DNA of 64,000 nucleotides, from contig CANMGT010000011.1 of NCBI GenBank assembly GCA_947497495.1, positions 1 to 64,000 of the forward strand, read 5' to 3'. The notes under the pieces are model-generated. The model was not told where the DNA came from. It searched no databases and saw only the letters and a program-made list of their open reading frames with translations. Shown here in pieces: positions 25,305 to 34,036 of the stretch; the stretch's first letter is position 1, and each line of letters begins with the position of its first letter. The DNA is from an uncultured Lentibacter sp. Lineage in GTDB: Bacteria > Pseudomonadota > Alphaproteobacteria > Rhodobacterales > Rhodobacteraceae. A program made the position numbers and the translations under genes.

Positions 25305-25723
25305 AGAAGTTAGGATCGAAAATCCAAGCATGAATGTCTGGTTTGGCAAGCCGCCGTGAAGCGGTGGCTACGACCGCAACGGCGGGCTTGGGACGGAATT
25401 TCGAGTTCCATTTTATCTGCTCCTCAATACAGCTCCTTCGCTGCGAGATTCAAAATCGCCGAATTGAACTCCTTGCAGACATACTCCGCTGTCACGGAAT
25501 ACTGCGGTCGCGGCCTGCATTGCAGACATTGGCGAAGAGTAATTTAGGTTAGCGCTGATGTTGGCAAAGTCATGTTTCAGCGGCTACTATGTTGGGGCTG
25601 GTTGCGATATTGTTTCAACTTGCGCGGCTGATGTCACAGGATGTGCTGCGTACAGTTATTACGGCGATACTGGGTGGCCAGCCAGTAAACTTCCCGCTAG
25701 ACTTGATGCTAGGAGGGTGCTTC
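25305..25723. other. Intergenic region upstream of ietA
   Basis: 419 bases with no convincing gene. The middle part (25340-25550) resembles degenerate intergenic sequence seen in Roseobacter replicons. The last ~150 bases should hold the promoter of the AAA ATPase gene, but no clear -35/-10 pair stands out. A ribosome-binding site AGGAGGG lies just before 25724. Confidence 0.4.
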
Positions 25724-26710
25724 ATGGCTCGCGGCGAATTGATGAAAAAACTGTTGCTGAACTACGGTCGAGACGATGAGTTTCGCACCATTGTGGAACA
25801 GATCATCGCTGAGGAAGAGAAGAAAAATAACAAAGTTCTCGCCAACGGTCTGCGCAAAGCACTCCACGGATTGTCTAGCGCAGCGGCGCCCAAGGAACTG
25901 AACCGTCTCCTTCCCTTCCCTGACGATGCCGATGAATTCATCCAGCGAGTTGAACCTCGTTTCAGTCCTGAAGATATCCAACTCACTGTTGATAACGTTA
26001 GTCTATTTGCAGGACTGATTGAAGAGTACCGCAAGAGTGAAATCATCAAGCGCAACGGATTACCCGTACGTTCAAAGCTTCTGTTTTGCGGTCCACCAGG
26101 CACCGGTAAGACGCTTTGTGCAGAGATCTTTGCAGGACAGCTTGGCTTGCCGTTCTTCCATGTCAAACTGGACCGCTTAATCTCATCATTCCTTGGTGAA
26201 ACCGCCACCAACATCCGCAAGACCTTTGAGTTTGCCCGTCGACAACCCAGCGTCTTGTTTTTTGATGAATTTGATGCCCTCGCGAGTTCGCGAGAAGAAG
26301 GTAATGATCACAGCGAACTGAGACGCGTTGTGAATTCACTGCTCATATTCATCGACCAAATTCAGCCGAGTGGTTTCCTGATTGCAGCGACAAACCTGGA
26401 CGGACAATTGGATCCTGCCATCTGGCGGCGGTTCGATGAGGTGGTTTGGTTTGATCATCCCGACGAAAATATGACGCGGAAGTACCTTATCAATGCGATG
26501 AAGAACGTAACCCTTGATTTCGACATCGAAGACATGGTTCAGAGCACGACCGATTATTCCTATGCAGAGCTTGAGAAGATCTGCAACCAAGCTAAAAAAT
26601 TGGCGGTTTTAGCCCGCCGCAAGACAATTTCCAAAAAGCATTTTAGGGAAGCCATTCGATATGCCGATCGTCGTCGTATGCGCATCCGCAAGTTAACCCA
26701 TAAAGCGTGA
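25724..26710 (+). CDS. ietA: AAA ATPase of an ietAS module
   Basis: A 328-residue single-domain AAA ATPase. Walker A GPPGTGKT at ~123-130, Walker B VLFFDEFDAL near 178-187, sensor IAATNLDG and arginine-finger region IWRRFDEVVWFDHP follow in order, with a C-terminal helical lid. It is eight bases upstream of a subtilase gene. The ATPase/subtilase pair is ietAS, first described for Agrobacterium plasmid stability and incompatibility and later as an anti-phage module. In that model IetA restrains or targets the protease. Start 25724 has AGGAGG upstream. Confidence 0.88.
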   Translation: MARGELMKKLLLNYGRDDEFRTIVEQIIAEEEKKNNKVLANGLRKALHGLSSAAAPKELNRLLPFPDDADEFIQRVEPRFSPEDIQLTVDNVSLFAGLIEEYRKSEIIKRNGLPVRSKLLFCGPPGTGKTLCAEIFAGQLGLPFFHVKLDRLISSFLGETATNIRKTFEFARRQPSVLFFDEFDALASSREEGNDHSELRRVVNSLLIFIDQIQPSGFLIAATNLDGQLDPAIWRRFDEVVWFDHPDENMTRKYLINAMKNVTLDFDIEDMVQSTTDYSYAELEKICNQAKKLAVLARRKTISKKHFREAIRYADRRRMRIRKLTHKA

Positions 26711-26718
26711 GATGAACC

Positions 26719-29058
26719 GTGCCCCAACATCAGCACCTGCCTTTGGTGCGTCTTCCTGAGAGTTTTGATCGCCGCAAACATGGAATGATCCCCGCCGCCC
26801 CTGGCAGAGGTGGTGGTCACGGTGGGCGCGTCCGACAAGAAATTGATCGTGCCGTTGAAGAGCAGCGCGCGCAGCAACGCCCACCCCGTTTTGTCGATCC
26901 GGCACTCATCTTGCGCGTTGAGATGGACGGCGCAACGATGGAGGAAGACTGGGAAGGTCTCGGGCTGACCGTTTTGTCCACGGACGATGACAACACCCTT
27001 GTCCTCTTTTCCTCGACGGATGATTTGCAGGATTTTCGCTACCGGCTCAATGAGTACGAGGGACCAATCCCAAACGGGCAGATCAACCGTCGTTATGCCG
27101 GTTTTATCAATCGGATCGACGAAATTGCGACAGTTGCTCCGCGCGATCGCATCGGCGTTCGTGCACGCGAAGATGGTTTCGTTGAGGCCGAAGATTTTCA
27201 AGATGATACTGAATATGTCGTCGACATCGAGCTGTGGGAGTTCGGTGCACCTCAAGCAAGGCGCAACCTTGCCGAAGAGATTGTTGCCTGGGTAGAAGAA
27301 CAAGGCGGGGAGCTTTATGATCTCTATTCCGGCCCATCAATCACGATCATCCGTGTCCAAGCGCGGGGGCAAACAGTCCGCCCTATTCTTGCGATACCAC
27401 AAGTCGCTTTCGTTGATTTTCCACCCCAACCCGACATCGTGGCAGAGCCACCCGAAGACTTTGCTCTCGGAGATTTTCCGCCTGTCGCTGATGAGCCAGA
27501 CGATTTGCCAATTGTCGGCATTCTGGACAGTGGCGTAAACGACAACCCGTTGCTGGCCGGTGGAATGGTTGCTCAAGAGGGGTTTCCAGACGTGCTTGGA
27601 ACGGCCGATGTCTATGGTCATGGAACGCCGGTTGCAGGTATGGCCCGCTTCGGTGATCTGCGTCATCAATTGGACTTGCCCGAACTGCAACCTGCCGCCC
27701 GGATTGTCTCTGCAAAAGTGGTAACGGATCAGGGCCAATTCTACGACCGCCGGACGCTGCCCACGCAAATGCGCGTTACGATTGAACGCCTGCGAAACAC
27801 GTATGGCTGCCGTCTCTTTGTCATTTCCTTGGGCGATGTGAGGGCACGCTTCGAGCGTGGCCGGGTTGGTCCGTGGGCTGCGACCCTCGATGAACTTGCT
27901 CGAGAGCTTGATGTTTTGATCATCGTGTCCGCAGGAAACCGAGACCCTCGCGGAGGGAATGTGCTTGAACAAGGTGTCACCCACTATCCGCGCTACCTCT
28001 TGGAATCCGCAAACCGTGTTTGTGAACCCGCAGGTGCCGTCAACGCCGTCACCGTTGGATCTCTCGCAAATTCCAATGGACTTGGTCCGCAACATGAATT
28101 TGATGCTCACATTCATAGCATCACCGCAGCTGATGAGCCGTCGCCCTTCTCCAGAACGGGGCCAGGTGGTGGTGGCATCAAGAAACCCGATTTTGTCGAC
28201 TATGGCGGTACGTTGGTTTTTGATGCTGTTGGCCGGCGCTTGCAACGCGCCCCCGCCCTTCCAAATGCTGGTGTCCTGACAACCCATGCGGATTTCCAGC
28301 GACAACTTCTCGTCAGTAAAACCGGCACGTCTTTTTCTGGGCCACACCTTGCCCATAAGGCCGCACAGATCCTGAGAGCGTTACCCGATGCGTCAGCAAA
28401 TCTTGTGAAAGCACTTATGGCTGGGTCAGCCCAAGTGCCGGAGGCGACATTGCAGCGGTTGGGCGGCATCGCTGATGTTGAGCGGGAACAGATTTACGGC
28501 AACGGTCTCGTGAACGCTGGCAAAGCCAGTTATTCGGACGATCATCGTGTTGTTCTTTATGCCGAAGACAGCCTTCGGATGGATCAATTCGCTGTCTACC
28601 AAGTGCCCATCCCAGGTGATTTTCAGGGCAATGGGCCACGAAGAGTCCATGTGTCTTTGGCATTTGACCCTCCTGTGAAACGCACGCGCGCGGAGTATAT
28701 TGGAACTCGCATGAACTACCGATTGATCCGGGGTTGCCCGGCCGATCAGGTGTTCGAGCATTTCCGATCGCATACTGGAGCAGATTCTGAGCCTCCAGGA
28801 ATCGAAGGTCGGTGCAAGTGCAACTTGCAACCTGGCCCTAATCGCCGCGACCGAAATACAATTCAGACCTCTAGCGTGAAGTTTAGCCAAGATACGGTTC
28901 AATATGGTGCTGAATATTTTCTTGTGGTGCGTTGTGTTGGTGGATGGGCATCAGACGAAGAAGTACGGCAGCGCTACGCCATCGTTGTGGAACTTGAGCA
29001 TGAAGCCGAAGTTGAGCTTTATGCACGACTGCAGCAACGTGCGCGTGTGCAAGTCTAA
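26719..29058 (+). CDS. ietS: Subtilisin-like serine protease of an ietAS module
   Basis: A 779-residue S8-family protease without signal peptide, so acting in the cytoplasm. The catalytic triad is in place: Asp270 in VGILDSGV, His301 in YGHGTPVAG and Ser538 in GTSFSGPHLA, with the oxyanion Asn in VSAGNRD. The first ~230 residues are an N-terminal domain; the ~190 residues after the protease domain include a Cys-containing segment (GRCKCNLQPG). In ietAS the protease is the proposed toxic effector. The start is a GTG eight bases after the ATPase stop. Confidence 0.88.
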   Translation: MPQHQHLPLVRLPESFDRRKHGMIPAAPGRGGGHGGRVRQEIDRAVEEQRAQQRPPRFVDPALILRVEMDGATMEEDWEGLGLTVLSTDDDNTLVLFSSTDDLQDFRYRLNEYEGPIPNGQINRRYAGFINRIDEIATVAPRDRIGVRAREDGFVEAEDFQDDTEYVVDIELWEFGAPQARRNLAEEIVAWVEEQGGELYDLYSGPSITIIRVQARGQTVRPILAIPQVAFVDFPPQPDIVAEPPEDFALGDFPPVADEPDDLPIVGILDSGVNDNPLLAGGMVAQEGFPDVLGTADVYGHGTPVAGMARFGDLRHQLDLPELQPAARIVSAKVVTDQGQFYDRRTLPTQMRVTIERLRNTYGCRLFVISLGDVRARFERGRVGPWAATLDELARELDVLIIVSAGNRDPRGGNVLEQGVTHYPRYLLESANRVCEPAGAVNAVTVGSLANSNGLGPQHEFDAHIHSITAADEPSPFSRTGPGGGGIKKPDFVDYGGTLVFDAVGRRLQRAPALPNAGVLTTHADFQRQLLVSKTGTSFSGPHLAHKAAQILRALPDASANLVKALMAGSAQVPEATLQRLGGIADVEREQIYGNGLVNAGKASYSDDHRVVLYAEDSLRMDQFAVYQVPIPGDFQGNGPRRVHVSLAFDPPVKRTRAEYIGTRMNYRLIRGCPADQVFEHFRSHTGADSEPPGIEGRCKCNLQPGPNRRDRNTIQTSSVKFSQDTVQYGAEYFLVVRCVGGWASDEEVRQRYAIVVELEHEAEVELYARLQQRARVQV

Positions 29059-29285
29059 GCCTTTTCAAGTAAGAATGTTTCGGGAGCGTCGTCTGCGGCG
29101 ATCGGCGCTAGTCGGTTGCCCCACTGGAGCCAAAGTCTCCGCCCATTAGGGTGACGATCTTCGCTCGAGGCGGCCCGCTGCATGGCATTCGGTTTCCCGC
29201 CGATGAAATGGAGAATTTGCAAATGCAGCGGACGCATTGCTGTGTTACTGCCAAAGCCACGGAAACGGCCATTGCTTGATGGTCT
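29055..29285 (-). pseudogene. Possible gene remnant on the minus strand
   Basis: One minus-strand frame reads as plausible protein, with segments NGRFRGFGSNTAMRPLHLQI, KPNAMQRAASSEDRHPNG and RRLWLQWGNRLAPIAADD, and ends at a stop overlapping the ietS end. There is no start with a ribosome-binding site and an in-frame stop lies at 29286-29288. It may be the 3' end of a truncated gene. No family recognised. Confidence 0.2.
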
Positions 29286-29354
29286 CTACTGCGAGAAAAA
29301 CTATCGTTAGTTTCCAAATGCACATACACATGTTCGTGTTCCGGCATTTTTGCC

Positions 29355-29385
29355 TTGAACCTCTAGGAGGTGTAGGTTGTATGCA
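29355..29385 (+). promoter_or_regulatory. MerR-type operator-promoter 1 (before L,D-transpeptidase)
   Basis: TTGAAC, a 19-base spacer beginning CTCTAG and containing TGTAGG, then TATGCA. It shares the -35 and left half-site with the four other sites at 30601, 38636, 39240 and 40914. The long 19-base spacer is the hallmark of MerR-activated metal promoters. The right half-site is the least conserved of the five. The L,D-transpeptidase gene starts 62 bases downstream. Confidence 0.6.
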
Positions 29386-29446
29386 TTGCTACCTATAGAG
29401 GCTCTTGCGCTTGCCTCATGACCACTAAGACGGAAACGAGATCAAC

Positions 29447-30109
29447 ATGTTGACACGACGCCATTTTATCGCAACCGGCACGGCCCTGTTTTCAGCGCCC
29501 ATTTCAAATCCTGTCTTTGCCAGTACTTGGCCTACTGCGTCGCAAAAAGCGGCTTGGGATACGCAAGTGACGCCCCTAAATTTCGACCTTGAAACTTCCA
29601 ATCCTTGGGGCTTGCAGCCACGTTTCTTGCCGCGACGGGTCGAAGCAAAGGCCGGATTGACGCCCGGTGACATTCACGTCGATGCAGTGGCACGATACCT
29701 TTACCACATCGAAGATGGTGGCACGGCGATGCGTTACGGCGTCGCGATTGCCCGCGGCAACCTTTATGAACCAGGGACATATGCGATCCGACGTAAAGTC
29801 GAGTGGCCGCATTGGACACCGACAAAATCCATGATCGAGCGGAATCCAGAGTATGCTGTGTTTGAAAACGGTCAGGAACCGGGGCCATCGAACCCGCTTG
29901 GCTCACGTGCACTCTACCTCTTTGTCGGGCAGCGTGACACCTATCTGCGAATTCACGGGTCCCCTCAATCAAGATCGATCGGCGGTCGTGCCAGTTCTGG
30001 ATGCGTCCGAATGGTAATGGCGCATATCAACGAGCTCTATCCCAAAGTCGCGATCGGTTCGACCGCGTTTCTTTATTCAGCAGAAGACAGTGTAACGGCG
30101 CGTGGCTGA
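29447..30109 (+). CDS. Tat-exported L,D-transpeptidase (YkuD), copy 1
   Basis: A 220-residue periplasmic L,D-transpeptidase. The signal region is TRRHFIATGTALFSAPI, Tat-like. The catalytic motif is IHGSPQSRSIGGRASSGCVRM near residues 170-190, with His and Cys of the SxGC(I/V)R box. It forms 3-3 cross-links in peptidoglycan or attaches proteins to it. It lies behind a MerR-type metal promoter, and two more paralogs occur in this window (33056, 46831), so it appears to be part of the metal response. Copper is known to inhibit enzymes of this class through the active-site Cys. Confidence 0.9.
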   Translation: MLTRRHFIATGTALFSAPISNPVFASTWPTASQKAAWDTQVTPLNFDLETSNPWGLQPRFLPRRVEAKAGLTPGDIHVDAVARYLYHIEDGGTAMRYGVAIARGNLYEPGTYAIRRKVEWPHWTPTKSMIERNPEYAVFENGQEPGPSNPLGSRALYLFVGQRDTYLRIHGSPQSRSIGGRASSGCVRMVMAHINELYPKVAIGSTAFLYSAEDSVTARG

Positions 30110-30148
30110 CACTGAAATCTAGAGAAATCGTTTCACAGACGCGAAGGT

Positions 30149-30418
30149 CTACGTCGCTGACTTGACGCAAATCGGATTGCCACTAGCGGTCCTGAGAGGC
30201 AAAAGCGTCTCTTCGACCGGGCCAGAATGCATGTACAAATAACAATTGTCTTCTGGCCGCAGCCGCGCGGTGGTGAGGTCTTGGTTAGGAGCCGCCAGCG
30301 CAACAACCTGATCCGGGAGGGGCGGAAGTGAGCCCGAGCCTTGTGAATTCGAGAGAATTTCCGAACAGGCACCAAGCGCCAAACCGATAGAAAGAAGAAT
30401 TGCGCTCCGCGTATACAT
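30149..30418 (-). CDS. Small lipoprotein, unknown function
   Basis: An 89-residue lipoprotein with lipobox LALGAC at about residues 13-18. The mature part includes LPDQVVALAAPNQDLTTARL and ends NPICVKSAT. The start at 30418 (MYTRSAILLSIGL) gives a clean signal; a longer frame adds 28 unlikely residues. It is convergent with the L,D-transpeptidase gene and divergent from the P-type ATPase. Family not recognised. Confidence 0.7.
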   Translation of the reverse strand: MYTRSAILLSIGLALGACSEILSNSQGSGSLPPLPDQVVALAAPNQDLTTARLRPEDNCYLYMHSGPVEETLLPLRTASGNPICVKSAT

Positions 30419-30600
30419 AAACTGCCAGTCCTGTTTTTTGATTTCTCTGAAGTATCTCGTGCCTTTTCGCACCCAACAGCAAATGCTGCATTGCACGCGC
30501 AAGAATTTCTGAAAAGTGGCAGAAAGTCAATGGTTTCAGAGCAAAACGAGCGTAGCTGCGTGATCTAAGGCTTTCCTGCGGGACGCCCTGATCTTTTCTC

Positions 30601-30631
30601 TTGAACCTCTAGTTGCTGTAGGACGTATGCC
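30601..30631 (+). promoter_or_regulatory. MerR-type operator-promoter 2 (before Zn/Cd ATPase)
   Basis: TTGAAC, 19-base spacer with half-sites CTCTAG and CTGTAG separated by three bases, then TATGCC. The P-type ATPase start is 32 bases after the -10. Same architecture as the four related sites; likely controlled by the MerR-family protein at 38771. Confidence 0.75.
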
Positions 30632-30662
30632 TTTCGAACAGCAGCGAATCCGAGGATAATCC

Positions 30663-32963
30663 ATGCCACACGACGGTGTTCAAGACGCTCACCAGCATTC
30701 ATCTGTTTCACAGGGTACATCTGGCAGCTGCTGCGGCGGGAAAACCACTGAACCGACGCTGGTGCAGGTTTCTGATGGTCGCAGTTTCCATGTCAGCGGC
30801 CTGGATTGCGCCGAAGAGGTGTCAATACTGAACCGGGTCGTCGGACCCGAAGTTGGAGGCCAGGAATATCTTGCATTTGACGTGATCAATGCGCGAATGA
30901 CGGTTCTGGATGGCGGAAAGAACCCGTCTTCGGACAAGATCATTGATGCTGTTGCGACCACTGGGATGACAGCCAAACCCTGGGATGCCGAAGACGCCGC
31001 CGCGGATCAGGCTGCGCATTTGAAGACCCAGAAGCGCTTCACCGTCCTCAGCGGCGGATTTTGGGGCGCAGGTTTTTTGTACCATATCGTCGAGACCGGG
31101 TTTGGCGGAGCAATCGGATTGTTCTCTGGCCACGGCAAAGCGCCGATGCCCATGGTGGAAGTGGGTCTGTTCGCAATAGCCATCCTCTGTGGCGTCTGGC
31201 TGGTAGCGCCCAAAGCTTGGTCATCAGCGCGCCGGCTCTCTCCGGATATGAACTTGTTGATGGTTGTGGCCGTAGCCGGTGCCATTGCCCTGGGGGAGTT
31301 TTTCGAGGCCGCCACGGTGGCCTTCTTCTTCTCACTCTCGCTGTATCTTGAAAGCTGGAGCGTTGGGCGGGCGCGCAATGCTGTCTCAACGCTTCTCGAT
31401 CTCGCACCCCCGACAGTCCGGGTACTCCATAAAGATGGCTCTGAAGCCGATGTCCCCGCAGCGGCTGTGGCTGTTGGTGCGCGGTTCATCGTGCGCGGTG
31501 GGGATCGTATTCCACTCGACGGGAAAGTTGTTGACGGTGAAGGGGCTGTGGATCAGGCCCCCATTACGGGCGAAAGTGCGTTAGTGCCCAAGGAGGTGGG
31601 CGATGATGTCTATGCTGGCACGATCAATGGCGAGGGGACTTTGACTGTGCAGGCAACGAAAGCCGCCTCCGACACAGTCTTGTCCAAGATTATCCGCATG
31701 GTAGGCGATGCACATTCGCGCCGAGCAGAGGTAGAGCAATGGGTGACAAAGTTCGCCCGTATCTACACACCGGTTGTGATGGCGGCCGCCATTCTCATTG
31801 CTTTGGCCCCCCCGCTTGCCGCGGGCGGCGATTGGGGTTTCTGGTTCTACAACGCGCTGGTTCTACTGGTGATAGCCTGTCCCTGTGCACTCGTAATCTC
31901 AACACCGGTGTCCATCGTTGCGGCCCTTGCCGCATCGGCGCGCAACGGCGTGCTGATCAAAGGTGGTGCCTATGTCGAGGCGCCTGGGCGCACGACTGCG
32001 CTGGCAATGGATAAGACCGGAACGATCACCATGGGAGAGCCGGAAGTCGCTAACGTCTACCCAATTGGCGAGACATCGGAGCGCGATCTTTTGATACGAG
32101 CGGCCGCGCTTGAAGCGCGATCTTCACACCCACTTGCCCGCGCGATCCTGAGCCGTGCCGAGCAGGACAGCCTCTCGTTCGTAGCCGCTGACAGCACCTG
32201 CACAGTCCCAGGTCGTGGGCTTGAAGGAGAGTTGCAGGGTCAGTCAATCTGGCTGGGATCTGATCGTTTTGCCGAGGAAAAAGGTTTCGGCACGGTAATC
32301 CCGGCAGAATTGCGTCATCGCATCGAAGGAGCAGGGAATACGCTTGTGGCCATCGGCGACGATCACGGGGTTAACGGTGTACTGGAATTGCGGGACATGA
32401 TCCGGCCCGACGCAAAAAGAATTGTGGCCCGCCTCCACGCGCAAGGAATCAAGAAGATCGTAATGCTGACCGGCGACAATGCGGCAACGGCAAAGGCTGT
32501 GGCTGCCGAAGTGGGCATAGACGAAGTGCACTCCGAACTGCTGCCTGAAGACAAGGTTACTGCAATCGAGGAATTGGTGGCGCAATATGACACCGTCGCG
32601 ATGATCGGGGATGGCGTCAACGATGCTCCTGCAATGGCACGTGCGCATTATGGCATTGCCATGGGAGCGGTCGGATCGGATGCGGCGATTGAAACGGCTG
32701 ACATCGCGCTGATGACTGACGACATCGGCAAAGTGCCATGGCTGATTGATCACTCCCGCCGGACCATGTCAATCATTAAGCAGAACATTGGGCTATCGCT
32801 TGCGACCAAGGCCGTCTTCGTTGTGGCAACCGCCTTTGGCATGGCCTCAATGTGGGGTGCAATCGCCGCTGACGTCGGAGTGTCCCTGCTTGTCGTCGCC
32901 AATGCTTTGAGGCTGCTGCAGGCGCGAGACGAACATGCCCAGGAGCGGATGGGGGAAAAGTGA
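30663..32963 (+). CDS. Zn/Cd/Pb-type P1B ATPase
   Basis: A 766-residue P1B-type ATPase exporting divalent soft metals. Motifs: CPC at ~406 (IACPCALVIST), DKTGT at ~450, [13 protein letters not shown] near 649, and the subgroup-specific AVGSDAAIETADIALM after it. The N-terminus has a CC motif (GSCCGGK, ~23-28) followed by an HMA-like domain with GLDCAEEV instead of GMxCxxC, as in some CadA/ZntA proteins. Start 30663 has GAGG upstream. It follows a MerR operator, so expression is probably induced by Zn, Cd or Pb. Confidence 0.92.
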   Translation: MPHDGVQDAHQHSSVSQGTSGSCCGGKTTEPTLVQVSDGRSFHVSGLDCAEEVSILNRVVGPEVGGQEYLAFDVINARMTVLDGGKNPSSDKIIDAVATTGMTAKPWDAEDAAADQAAHLKTQKRFTVLSGGFWGAGFLYHIVETGFGGAIGLFSGHGKAPMPMVEVGLFAIAILCGVWLVAPKAWSSARRLSPDMNLLMVVAVAGAIALGEFFEAATVAFFFSLSLYLESWSVGRARNAVSTLLDLAPPTVRVLHKDGSEADVPAAAVAVGARFIVRGGDRIPLDGKVVDGEGAVDQAPITGESALVPKEVGDDVYAGTINGEGTLTVQATKAASDTVLSKIIRMVGDAHSRRAEVEQWVTKFARIYTPVVMAAAILIALAPPLAAGGDWGFWFYNALVLLVIACPCALVISTPVSIVAALAASARNGVLIKGGAYVEAPGRTTALAMDKTGTITMGEPEVANVYPIGETSERDLLIRAAALEARSSHPLARAILSRAEQDSLSFVAADSTCTVPGRGLEGELQGQSIWLGSDRFAEEKGFGTVIPAELRHRIEGAGNTLVAIGDDHGVNGVLELRDMIRPDAKRIVARLHAQGIKKIVMLTGDNAATAKAVAAEVGIDEVHSELLPEDKVTAIEELVAQYDTVAMIGDGVNDAPAMARAHYGIAMGAVGSDAAIETADIALMTDDIGKVPWLIDHSRRTMSIIKQNIGLSLATKAVFVVATAFGMASMWGAIAADVGVSLLVVANALRLLQARDEHAQERMGEK

Positions 32964-33055
32964 CGAATAAAGCGTTGTCGCACGGACATTGATCGGGCTC
33001 TTTTGATGAGGTAACAACATAGTATGAGAGACCTCGAACAAAGGGGCATTAAGCA

Positions 33056-33568
33056 GTGATGATCAAAAAGTATTCGAGACGGACTTTCTTTCTGGGCGGC
33101 ATGGCCGCTTTTCTTTCCGGGTGTGCGAACAAATTCCGCTCATACAGCGGGCCAGAGGTCACGCGACTTCGCCTCTACAAGTCGGAAAGACTGCTAGTAC
33201 TAGATGGCGCAGAGGGTGTGTTGCGCACCTATCCTGTCGGGCTTGGCTTCGAGCCAACAGGACACAAGCAGTTTGAAGGGGATGGGCGCACGCCCGAGGG
33301 TGCTTACACCATCGACCGTCGAAATCCTGACAGTCTATTCCACCTGTCCGTTGGCATCTCCTATCCGAACGACACAGATCGTGCTTTCGCAGCAGCGCAG
33401 GGCCAATCTCCAGGAGGAGACATCTTCATCCATGGTGGTCCGCGACAGGGAATTGACCCGTTGGACAAGCTCGATTGGACAGCCGGATGTATTTCCGTCA
33501 CAGACCAGCAAATCGAAGACGTCTACGCGATGGTGCGCGACGGCACACCCATCGACATTTACGCTTGA
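33056..33568 (+). CDS. L,D-transpeptidase (YkuD) lipoprotein, copy 2
   Basis: A 170-residue product with a twin-Arg-like signal (SRRTFFLGGMAAFLSGC) ending in a lipobox-like SGC. The YkuD domain has GDGRTPEGAYTID, FIHGGPRQG and the active-site box DWTAGCISVTD. It lies 92 bases after the P-type ATPase on the same strand and may be co-transcribed. Start is GTG at 33056 or the ATG three bases later. Second of three transpeptidases in the metal region. Confidence 0.88.
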   Translation: MMIKKYSRRTFFLGGMAAFLSGCANKFRSYSGPEVTRLRLYKSERLLVLDGAEGVLRTYPVGLGFEPTGHKQFEGDGRTPEGAYTIDRRNPDSLFHLSVGISYPNDTDRAFAAAQGQSPGGDIFIHGGPRQGIDPLDKLDWTAGCISVTDQQIEDVYAMVRDGTPIDIYA

Positions 33569-34026
33569 CGGTGTGACATCGAAAACGAGTTTAAGATCAA
33601 AACCGCCAAGCCACTTACGACAAAGACATCCGCCAAGTTGAACGCTGGCCAATGTAGGTCCCCAATGTGAAAATCTAGAAAGTCGGTCACCGCCTGAAAC
33701 CGTATACGGTCTATGACATTTCCTAGCGCACCGCCGATGATCGCCCCATAAGCAAGGGCCTCTAGCTGGCTTTGCGTTTGCAGAAGCAGACGCACCAACC
33801 AGCAGCAAATGCCAAGAGCAAGCAAGGTCAGTCCCCACCACGGGAAACCCGCTAACATCCCAAAAGTTACCCCATCATTTCGAAAAAACATGAGGTCAAA
33901 TCCGGGAAAGACCTCAATCCCCTTGGCGAGCACCGAAGCGTTCCCCACAACGATCATCTTTGTGACCTGATCCGACAGAAGCGCGACTGAGGCACTTAAG
34001 ATTCCGACCATACTGATCCGTATCAT
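33559..34026 (-). CDS. lspA: Lipoprotein signal peptidase
   Basis: A 155-residue signal peptidase II with four membrane segments. Conserved features: SDQVTK near residue 20, FFRNDGVTFGML, GGALGNVIDRIRF with the first catalytic Asp, and FNLADVFVVSGLA with the second. LspA genes are frequent in Pb/Zn/Cd resistance operons (compare pbrC). It is the last gene of the operon starting at 38598. Start choice between 34026 and 34053 is unsure. Its end overlaps the convergent transpeptidase gene by ten bases. Confidence 0.9.
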   Translation of the reverse strand: MIRISMVGILSASVALLSDQVTKMIVVGNASVLAKGIEVFPGFDLMFFRNDGVTFGMLAGFPWWGLTLLALGICCWLVRLLLQTQSQLEALAYGAIIGGALGNVIDRIRFQAVTDFLDFHIGDLHWPAFNLADVFVVSGLAVLILNSFSMSHRQA

Positions 34027-34036
34027 CTTCACTGAT

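Noticed and set aside
26560..28356. Long minus-strand frames antisense to the ietAS genes
   Set aside because: They are shadows of high-GC coding sequence; the plus-strand proteins have intact catalytic motifs.
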